64,000 bases of DNA. It comes from Propionimicrobium lymphophilum DSM 4903. GTDB lineage: Bacteria; Actinomycetota; Actinomycetes; Propionibacteriales; Propionibacteriaceae. Position 1 is the first letter of the stretch, and every line of letters begins with the position of its first letter. Shown piece by piece: positions 58,325 to 64,000 of the stretch. The position numbers were made by a program, and so were the translations under genes. Location of the stretch: positions 62,001 to 126,000 of the forward strand of contig NZ_AUIB01000001.1 in the NCBI RefSeq assembly GCF_000423485.1, given 5' to 3'. The notes under the pieces were generated by a model. The model saw only the letters and a program-made list of their open reading frames with translations, was not told the origin of the DNA and did not search any database.

Positions 58325-60015
58325 ACTGGGTGCTAGCTCTTCCCGTCCTGGTGCCGTTCGTCGGTGCCGCGATCTCCCTGCTGCTGCCGCGCAACTACCG
58401 CGTGCAGCGGGTGGTTGGCATGAGCTCGTTGGGCATCGTGCTGGCCGCTTCGGTCGTGATTCTCTGGCATTCGCGGCTCGGCCCGTTCGTGCTTGACGTC
58501 GGTGGCTGGGCCGCCCCGGTCGGTATCAGCCTGGTCGCGGACAGGCTGTCGGCCTTGATGCTGCTGGTCAGCGTGTTCGTGACGCTGTGCGTCATGATCT
58601 ATTCGTCATCCGAGGTCTTCGAGGACGACCGCGTCCCGCTTTCGGTTTTCTACCCGACGTTCCTGATTCTTTCCGCGGGAGTGTCTAACTCGTTCCTCAC
58701 CGGTGACCTGTTTAACCTGTACGTCGGATTCGAGATTTTACTGGTTTCCAGTTTCGTGTTGATCATGCTTGGCGGCACCCGAGACCGGCTGCGTTCTGGA
58801 ACCGTCTACGTGGTCGTCTCGATGATCAGCTCGTCGATTTTCCTGATCGCCCTGGCCATGGTTTACGCGGCCACGGGCACGGTCAACATGGCTCAGTTGG
58901 CCATCCGCCTGCCGCAGATCGACTCTGGAACGGCACAGTTGATTCAGGTGATGCTGCTGGTTGCGTTTGGCGTCAAGGCCGCGGTTTTCCCGTTGTCGGC
59001 CTGGCTGCCTGACTCTTACCCGACGGCCCCGGCCCCGGTCACGGCCGTGTTCGCTGGCCTGCTCACCAAGGTCGGCATTTACGCCATCATCCGCACGCAA
59101 ACGATCCTGTTCGGCGACTCGAAGCTGAATCCTTGGCTGCTCGGCATCGGCCTGTTGACGATGATCGTCGGCATTTTGGGCGCCGTCGCGCAGGACGACA
59201 TCAAACGTCTGCTCAGCTTTACGCTGGTCAGCCACATCGGTTTCATGCTATGGGGTCTCGGCACGGGCACGGTCGACGGCATTTGCGCCGCGATCTTCTA
59301 CACCGCCCACCACATTATTGTGCAGACCGCGCTGTTCTTGGTTTCCGGAATCATGGAGCGCATGGGCGGCACGACGTCTCTGGTTCGCCTGGGCGGCCTG
59401 TTGAAGGCGTGGCCGCTACTGGCGGTTCTGTTCTTGGTGCCCGCGTTCAACCTTGCCGGCATCCCGCCGATGTCTGGCTTTTTGGGCAAGATCGGATTGA
59501 TCAAGGCCTCGGCCCAGGTCGGCACCCCGACGCATTACCTGATGATCGCGGGCGGTTTGGTCTCGAGCCTGTTGACGCTATTCGCCTTGGCCCGAGCCTG
59601 GAACATGTCGTTCTGGCAGCCGCTCTCCGATGACGCGCCGCCGCTCGCCGACAAGATCACGGTGCCGTGGGTGATGCCGTTCGCCACCGGACTGTTGGTT
59701 GTCGGTTCGCTGGCGCTGACGGTATTCGCAGCTCCGCTGTATAGCTTCACGACGAATGCCGCTGAGAACCTGACCCAGCGCAACCCATACGTTCGAACGG
59801 TTCTGCCCGACTACCAGCGGGGTTCGGGGCAGTCGCAAGATAGCGTCGACGGCCCGGCCCCCGCAGTGACGGCTACAGCGCCGATCAAGAAGCCGAGTGC
59901 CTCGCCGACGCCGAGCACTGACGAAACGCGGACTCCGCAGCCGTCGGCGGCTCCCGCAACTCCAATGCAGCCCACGCCCAAGGCTTCGGCCACCACGACA
60001 AGGGGTGATGAGTGA
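58321..60015 (+). CDS. mrpD: Na+/H+ antiporter subunit MrpD
   Basis: A 564-residue NuoM/N-like subunit with about fourteen membrane segments. It carries FGVKAAVFPLSAWLPDSYPT and AVFAGLLTKVGIYAIIR signatures with the key Lys residues. The final 70 residues are a Pro/Ser/Thr-rich tail (SPTPSTDETRTPQPSAA), not usual for the family. ATGA overlap with mrpC. Confidence 0.94.
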   Translation: MNWVLALPVLVPFVGAAISLLLPRNYRVQRVVGMSSLGIVLAASVVILWHSRLGPFVLDVGGWAAPVGISLVADRLSALMLLVSVFVTLCVMIYSSSEVFEDDRVPLSVFYPTFLILSAGVSNSFLTGDLFNLYVGFEILLVSSFVLIMLGGTRDRLRSGTVYVVVSMISSSIFLIALAMVYAATGTVNMAQLAIRLPQIDSGTAQLIQVMLLVAFGVKAAVFPLSAWLPDSYPTAPAPVTAVFAGLLTKVGIYAIIRTQTILFGDSKLNPWLLGIGLLTMIVGILGAVAQDDIKRLLSFTLVSHIGFMLWGLGTGTVDGICAAIFYTAHHIIVQTALFLVSGIMERMGGTTSLVRLGGLLKAWPLLAVLFLVPAFNLAGIPPMSGFLGKIGLIKASAQVGTPTHYLMIAGGLVSSLLTLFALARAWNMSFWQPLSDDAPPLADKITVPWVMPFATGLLVVGSLALTVFAAPLYSFTTNAAENLTQRNPYVRTVLPDYQRGSGQSQDSVDGPAPAVTATAPIKKPSASPTPSTDETRTPQPSAAPATPMQPTPKASATTTRGDE

Positions 60016-60686
60016 TGGAACAAGAATCCAAAACCACCGGCACGCTGAAGGCGATCACGCCGCCTAGGCTGCCTAGCTTGAAGGATCCCGGTGCAAGCCT
60101 CTTCCACCTGGTTTGGTTGACTCTGATCTGGGCTCTGCTGTGGGGCGATTTTAGTTTCAAGACGCTGTTCGGTGGCCTGATTATGACGCTGCTCGTCATG
60201 TACGCGCTGCCGATGCACCGGGCGACCAACGAGAAAATCACGGTTCGCCCCATCGCGTTAGCAAGGCTAATCGTCGTCTTCCTCCTTGACGTGGTTAAGG
60301 CGTCCGCGCAAATCACCTACGCGATCCTCACCCGCAAGAAGCTCGAGGCCGCCATCATCCGAGTCCACACCAGGGCAGAATCTGACATTTTCCTGGCCGT
60401 CACCAGCGGGTTCACCGCGATGGTGCCGGGCTCGATCGTTATTGACGCACACCGCATGACCGGCATGATGTATGTGCACGTCTTCGACGTCTCTGGTGAA
60501 GACGGGCTACAAAAAGCTCACGACACGGTCATAGAGCAGGAGGAGAGGATCCTGCGCGCGCTGGCCAGCGACCAGGTGCTGATTGAGGCGGGTTACGTGC
60601 CGAGCGGTTCGATGCGTGCGGGCAGGTTGGAGAAGTCGGCTAAGGACTCGTACGTGCCGCTGAACAGCAAGGAGGCCAGCCGATGA
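60015..60686 (+). CDS. mrpE: Na+/H+ antiporter subunit MrpE
   Basis: A 223-residue subunit: two or three N-terminal membrane helices and a cytoplasmic domain with VTSGFTAMVPGSIVIDAHR and MMYVHVFDV, typical of MrpE. ATG 60015 overlaps the mrpD stop; GTG 60012 is possible. Confidence 0.92.
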   Translation: MEQESKTTGTLKAITPPRLPSLKDPGASLFHLVWLTLIWALLWGDFSFKTLFGGLIMTLLVMYALPMHRATNEKITVRPIALARLIVVFLLDVVKASAQITYAILTRKKLEAAIIRVHTRAESDIFLAVTSGFTAMVPGSIVIDAHRMTGMMYVHVFDVSGEDGLQKAHDTVIEQEERILRALASDQVLIEAGYVPSGSMRAGRLEKSAKDSYVPLNSKEASR

Positions 60687-61003
60687 TTTATCTGCTCTGG
60701 GCGGCCCTGATCATTCTGGGCATCGCTATGGCTCTCGTGCTGATCGCGGTGCTTCGCGGTCCGACGGTCATGGAGCGTGCGATTTCGCTCGACGTGCTGA
60801 CCAGCGCCATCATCTGCACTTCCGTCGTGATCATGGTCATTCACGGCCGCACCGACCTGACCGTGCTGGTGGCGGTGCTGGCGGCGGTGGGCTTCGTTTC
60901 GTCGACGGTGATTGCGCGCTTCGCTCCCGTCGAACGCAAGGAGGAGACGATGTCCCAGGCTGCCGTGATCGGCAAGATGAAGGAGGAGGGTGAGGATGCT
61001 TAG
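60683..61003 (+). CDS. mrpF: Na+/H+ antiporter subunit MrpF
   Basis: A 106-residue subunit with three membrane helices; VLRGPTVMERAISLDVLTS is the MrpF signature. Overlaps mrpE (ATGA) and mrpG. Confidence 0.92.
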   Translation: MIYLLWAALIILGIAMALVLIAVLRGPTVMERAISLDVLTSAIICTSVVIMVIHGRTDLTVLVAVLAAVGFVSSTVIARFAPVERKEETMSQAAVIGKMKEEGEDA

Positions 61004-61376
61004 CATTTCAGTAATCGCCAAGGGCATCGGCGTCGTACTGGTTTTTCTCGGCGCACTGCTCACGCTGATCACCGCCATTGGTCTGCTCGCGCTTCCCGAT
61101 CTGCTGGCCAGGATGCACGCCGCCACGAAGCCGCAGGTGCTCGGCCTCATGCTGCTTAGCGTTGGAGGTTCGCTGGTCCTGCAGTCCGCCTCTGTCGCCG
61201 GCATTCTGATCTTGATGGTGATTTTTCAGCTCATCACCGCGCCGATTTCCGCGCACATGCTCAGCAACGCGGCGTTCAAGGCCGGCCGCGCGAAGTCTGA
61301 CGTGCTGGTTGTGGACGAGTTCAGCGAGGACATCGCCCACGCTCAGGAATACGCAAAAACCCAGCAGAAGCGCTAG
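60996..61376 (+). CDS. mrpG: Na+/H+ antiporter subunit MrpG
   Basis: A 126-residue subunit with three membrane helices and LLALPDLLARMHAATKPQVLG, the MrpG signature, plus a charged tail. ATG 60996 follows AAGGAGGAGGG in the end of mrpF; an upstream in-frame GTG (60990) is less well placed. Confidence 0.92.
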   Translation: MLSISVIAKGIGVVLVFLGALLTLITAIGLLALPDLLARMHAATKPQVLGLMLLSVGGSLVLQSASVAGILILMVIFQLITAPISAHMLSNAAFKAGRAKSDVLVVDEFSEDIAHAQEYAKTQQKR

Positions 61377-61387
61377 CCTCTGCCGGG

Positions 61388-61403
61388 TTTTAGCCAGCTA
61401 AAA
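61388..61403. terminator. Short bidirectional hairpin between mrpG and the PRC-barrel gene
   Basis: TTTTAGC-CA-GCTAAAA is a perfect palindrome between convergent genes with G+C-rich and A/T flanks; probably a weak shared terminator. Confidence 0.5.
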
Positions 61404-61405
61404 AC

Positions 61406-62110
61406 TTAGGACTGGTTGAACTTTTCCCACAGCTCGTCGGCAGGGTTCTTGCCGTACGGGCCCTCGGTGGGCACTGGGGAAGCCAGGAACACTCGCTCGT
61501 CCTCGGGGCGGGCCTGCTTGGCGGCCTCCTCGCGGGCGTCCTCGGAAACCTCGTACGGGCCTAAAGCCAGCACCGGAGACGGGACGAAACCGCGTCGCGA
61601 CCTGTCGATCGGAGCCTTCCATGGCTGCACCTGGCTCGGGGCCTCATCTACCTCTTCCTCGTCGGGTAATCCGCGCTGCGGGCCTGCGAAGCTTGGGCCG
61701 TAATCCTCCGGGTCGACGCCGTCGCCCGCCTGACCGCTCACGGTCCAGGGCTGGCTGGCAGGCAGAATCTCGTCGTCGGTCTTGGTCTGGACATCGAAGC
61801 CGTAGTAGCCGTAAAGCTCGGCCTCTTTGGCGGAATCCAGGTGACGGTCAGGATCGTCGTTCGGGGCGTCCTCCACGAAGCTTTTTTCGTAGGGAACCTG
61901 GATCTCGTCTGGACTGATGATCGCGCGTTCTAGCGGAACGAAAGTTTCCTTGGAACCGAAGATTCCGGTCTTCACCGTCACCCAGGTTGGCAGGCCAGTG
62001 TTGTCGTCAAGGTAGACCTGCTCGACCTTACCGATTCGGTCGTTGTTTTGATCTACAACTTTGGCGTCAAACAGGTGTTCGTAGCGGTGTCCCTGGTTAT
62101 TATCTGTCAT
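61406..62110 (-). CDS. PRC-barrel domain protein
   Basis: A 234-residue cytoplasmic protein. A PRC-barrel at residues 8-80 (LFDAKVVDQNNDRIGKVEQV, WVTVKTGIFGSKETFVPL) is followed by a long acidic, Pro-rich, probably disordered region with repeated GP-Y motifs (DYGPSF, LGPYEV, EGPYGK). Often stress-related in actinobacteria; the function is not known. Confidence 0.85.
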   Translation of the reverse strand: MTDNNQGHRYEHLFDAKVVDQNNDRIGKVEQVYLDDNTGLPTWVTVKTGIFGSKETFVPLERAIISPDEIQVPYEKSFVEDAPNDDPDRHLDSAKEAELYGYYGFDVQTKTDDEILPASQPWTVSGQAGDGVDPEDYGPSFAGPQRGLPDEEEVDEAPSQVQPWKAPIDRSRRGFVPSPVLALGPYEVSEDAREEAAKQARPEDERVFLASPVPTEGPYGKNPADELWEKFNQS

Positions 62111-62205
62111 CGCGGCGATCCTTTCGCATATTCAATATCAAATACTAAAGCCAACTAGGCCAAAGCGCACGCCGATACGCCGGCTTGGAGCCCAGTTCGC
62201 ACTCC

Positions 62206-63501
62206 TTAGCGGTCCTTCGGTTCGTCGACGTCGTTGCTGGGGCCGCCATTGCGGAGCAGCCTGACCGTCGGCCAGCGGCGGGTGTGGTCGAGGACGAAAC
62301 GCAGCTGGTCTTTGTGCATCACGAGCGCGGTGATCGCGAGGGTGGCCAAGCCGACGCAGATGACGCCAAACCAGATCGTCCATTCCGGGCCGAGCGCGTC
62401 GCCGAGCCAGCCGACTAACGGGGAGACCAGCGGAGCGACGCCCATGATCATCAGGTTCCACAGCGCCAGCATGCGCCCTCGCATCACTGGCGATGACGCG
62501 GTCTGGACGAGCGTGTTGCCCGTCACCAGCGCGGTGATGGTGAACAACCCGATCGGCGCCTGCAGCAGCGCGAAGATCAGGTAGCTGGTTTTGATCGCGG
62601 CCAGTGCCGAGAAGACGGTGTAGCCGGCCATGCCGATCAGCACGTATCGGAGCCTGCCGCGCCCCCTTCGGGCCGCAGCCAGCGCTGCGATGAGCGCGCC
62701 CGCGCCCATGATTGAGCCGAGCGCCCCGAATTCTCCGGCGCCCTTGCCGTAAAGCGCGGTTGACATGACGGCGTTGGAGATTTGGAAGTTGAAGCCCAGG
62801 CCGCCGATCGCGAAGCCGCAGGCCAGCACGACGATGATGTCCGGGCGGCGACGCACGTAGCGCAGACCCGCGATGATGCCTCTGTCTGCCTGCTGAGCCT
62901 TCGCTGGCGTCATCTTCTTGGCGTCCAAAAGCAGTAGGCAGATGAACATGCAGACGTAGCTGGCGGTGCCGATGAAGAACACCTGTCCGGTGCCCACGAT
63001 GGCGATCAGCAAGCCAGCGATGCCTGGGCCAATCAGACGGGCGGAGTTGAACGACGTTGAGTTAAGTGCGATGGCATTGGCTAGCTGATGGCTGGGGACG
63101 ATCTCGCTGACCATCGATTGCCTGGCCGGGTTGTCGAAAGTAATGGTGATGCCGTCTATGAAGGCAATCAGGTAGATCATCCAAAGCTGCGCGTTGCCGG
63201 TCACCACTAGTGTGCCAACCAACGCCGTCGAAATAGCGCCCTCCACCTGCATGACTAGCAGCAGCTTTCGTTTGTCGAAGCGATCGGCCGCTGCTCCACC
63301 GAATTGGTTAAGAATCAGGTTCGGGATGAAAGTGACGGCGGTCAAAAAGCCCAACGCGGCCGCCGAATTGTCCGTGAGGATGACCAGCACTAACCAAGAC
63401 TGCGCGGTCCTAACCATCCAGTTACCGATGTTGCTGGCCAACGAACCGGTGAACCAGATTCGGTAGTTTATGATCGCAAGCGAGCTGAACATCTTGCGCA
63501 T
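62206..63501 (-). CDS. MFS transporter (MFS_3/enterobactin exporter-like)
   Basis: A 431-residue membrane protein with about twelve helices. SLASNIGNWMVRTAQSWLVL near the start and FDNPARQSMVSEIVP after helix 4 are MFS_3 motifs shared with siderophore or macrolide exporters; ADRFDKRKLL is the loop 2-3 motif. The substrate is unknown. A cytoplasmic charged tail closes it. Confidence 0.88.
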   Translation of the reverse strand: MRKMFSSLAIINYRIWFTGSLASNIGNWMVRTAQSWLVLVILTDNSAAALGFLTAVTFIPNLILNQFGGAAADRFDKRKLLLVMQVEGAISTALVGTLVVTGNAQLWMIYLIAFIDGITITFDNPARQSMVSEIVPSHQLANAIALNSTSFNSARLIGPGIAGLLIAIVGTGQVFFIGTASYVCMFICLLLLDAKKMTPAKAQQADRGIIAGLRYVRRRPDIIVVLACGFAIGGLGFNFQISNAVMSTALYGKGAGEFGALGSIMGAGALIAALAAARRGRGRLRYVLIGMAGYTVFSALAAIKTSYLIFALLQAPIGLFTITALVTGNTLVQTASSPVMRGRMLALWNLMIMGVAPLVSPLVGWLGDALGPEWTIWFGVICVGLATLAITALVMHKDQLRFVLDHTRRWPTVRLLRNGGPSNDVDEPKDR

Positions 63502-63525
63502 CGCTCACCTCGATTGTTGATTGAT

Positions 63526-63780
63526 TTATAGGCTTCTCAGAAAATCTGGATCGTCGTCCGGGGCGCCGTAGCGCGGACCTCTGTTCGACGGGGGGTGGCC
63601 GTAGCGAGGGCGACCGAAGAATAGCCAGCAGAATGGGCCCAGGACGGGCGCCATGATGACGAACACGGCCCAAAGCCATTTGGGCATGACGCGAACTTTG
63701 CCAGCGGGTGCTTGCGCTACCTCGACGGTGCAGTAGATGGTCAACGCCACGACTGCAATCAGCAAAATTACTCGGGCCAT
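63526..63780 (-). CDS. PLDc_N domain small membrane protein
   Basis: An 84-residue protein with two membrane helices (ILLIAVVALTIYCTVEVA and WLWAVFVIMAPVLGPFCWLF) and RPRYG, the cardiolipin-synthase N-terminal-type module without the catalytic part. In actinobacteria it is often next to menaquinone genes, which agrees with the menE-like start on its other side. Confidence 0.88.
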   Translation of the reverse strand: MARVILLIAVVALTIYCTVEVAQAPAGKVRVMPKWLWAVFVIMAPVLGPFCWLFFGRPRYGHPPSNRGPRYGAPDDDPDFLRSL

Positions 63781-63835
63781 GCAGATAGTCTATCGACCCG
63801 CGCAACACTATCGCCACCAACCTAAGATGAAGTGT

Positions 63836-64000
63836 GTGCTTGAAGTCACCGCTGCCGACCAACTATTAACCCGACTGCCCGATGCGCTGGCGGGGGAAGC
63901 CTCGCTGGCCCCGCTGGCTGCCGGGCAAACCCCGCCGGAAGCGCTGTTGCTCGACGAACCCATCGACGACGATATCGCGGTGGTGGTCACCACCTCGGGC
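63836..64000 (+). CDS. menE: AMP-binding ligase, probable MenE (3' end outside window)
   Basis: Fifty-five codons open to the window end. The last residues, DIAVVVTTSG, are the start of the AMP-binding P-loop (TSGTTG type) of o-succinylbenzoyl-CoA ligase, and the short distance from the start to this motif is typical of actinobacterial MenE. GTG start; TAAGAT at 63823 is placed like a -10 for a leaderless mRNA. Divergent from the PLDc_N gene. Another acyl-CoA ligase is possible. Confidence 0.65.
   Translation, partial: MLEVTAADQLLTRLPDALAGEASLAPLAAGQTPPEALLLDEPIDDDIAVVVTTSG

Overview
The window comes from a high-GC Gram-positive bacterium (Actinomycetota), probably a facultative or anaerobic fermenter of the Actinomycetaceae/Propionibacteriaceae kind. 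The evidence is frequent GTG starts, actinobacterial marker genes (DUF3073, DUF3027, DtxR/IdeR with the Cys-type metal site, CsoR, a Nei2-like glycosylase), an LPXTG wall protein, pyruvate:ferredoxin oxidoreductase, and a large protein I read as PPi-dependent PEP carboxykinase. I cannot name the species. No rRNA, CRISPR array or intact insertion sequence is visible.

Layout. 1-7675: 3' part of nifJ, a dihydroorotate-dehydrogenase-like gene, then lactate permease and lutABC. 7676-9241: accessory gap with hairpin repeats, a frameshifted AbiEi/DUF559-type gene between two 82-bp direct repeats, and a 127-nt highly folded element. 9242-12588 (minus): pyruvate dehydrogenase E2, E1beta, E1alpha. 12703-14079 (minus): dnaB, with DnaA boxes upstream. 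14525-17381: copper operon csoR-copZ-copA behind a perfect CsoR operator. 17390-18882: a DUF4143-type ATPase flanked by the same hairpin repeats and preceded by three 23-bp-spaced direct repeats. 18888-21768 (minus): larC-larE-larB for the lactate racemase nickel cofactor. 21851-23445: Nei2-like glycosylase and a YczE-like membrane protein. 23628-30244 (minus): a Rossmann oxidoreductase and cydABDC. 30494-32429: bioYMN biotin uptake. 32439-39274 (minus): HtrA-like protease, PPi-PEPCK, helicase-associated protein. 39548-46978: cold-shock protein, DUF3027, dtxR, M20 dipeptidase, purF, purM, DUF3073, hydrolase. 47305-51584: tRNA-Lys and a decayed island with a three-gene Vex-like ABC transporter, ending at a remnant of the tRNA 3' half. 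51774-54251: LPXTG adhesin. 54348-54587: short-chain dehydrogenase remnant. 54738-61376: six-gene Mrp Na+/H+ antiporter. 61406-63780 (minus): PRC-barrel protein, MFS exporter, PLDc_N protein. 63836-64000: start of a menE-like gene.

How the genes fit. Much of the window serves the lactate-pyruvate-PEP node. Lactate enters by LctP, is oxidised to pyruvate by LutABC, and could be racemised by a LarA encoded elsewhere. Pyruvate goes to acetyl-CoA by PFOR when oxygen is scarce or by PDH when it is present. PPi-PEPCK links PEP and oxaloacetate. Cytochrome bd (menaquinone is implied by menE) gives microaerobic respiration, and Mrp handles Na+ and pH. The most unusual material is noncoding: a dispersed hairpin family with a shared CG-ACTA-CG tip bordering accessory genes, a 127-nt folded element, a 23-bp-spaced iteron set, strong palindromes at the 5' ends of htrA and cydD, and the tRNA-Lys island.
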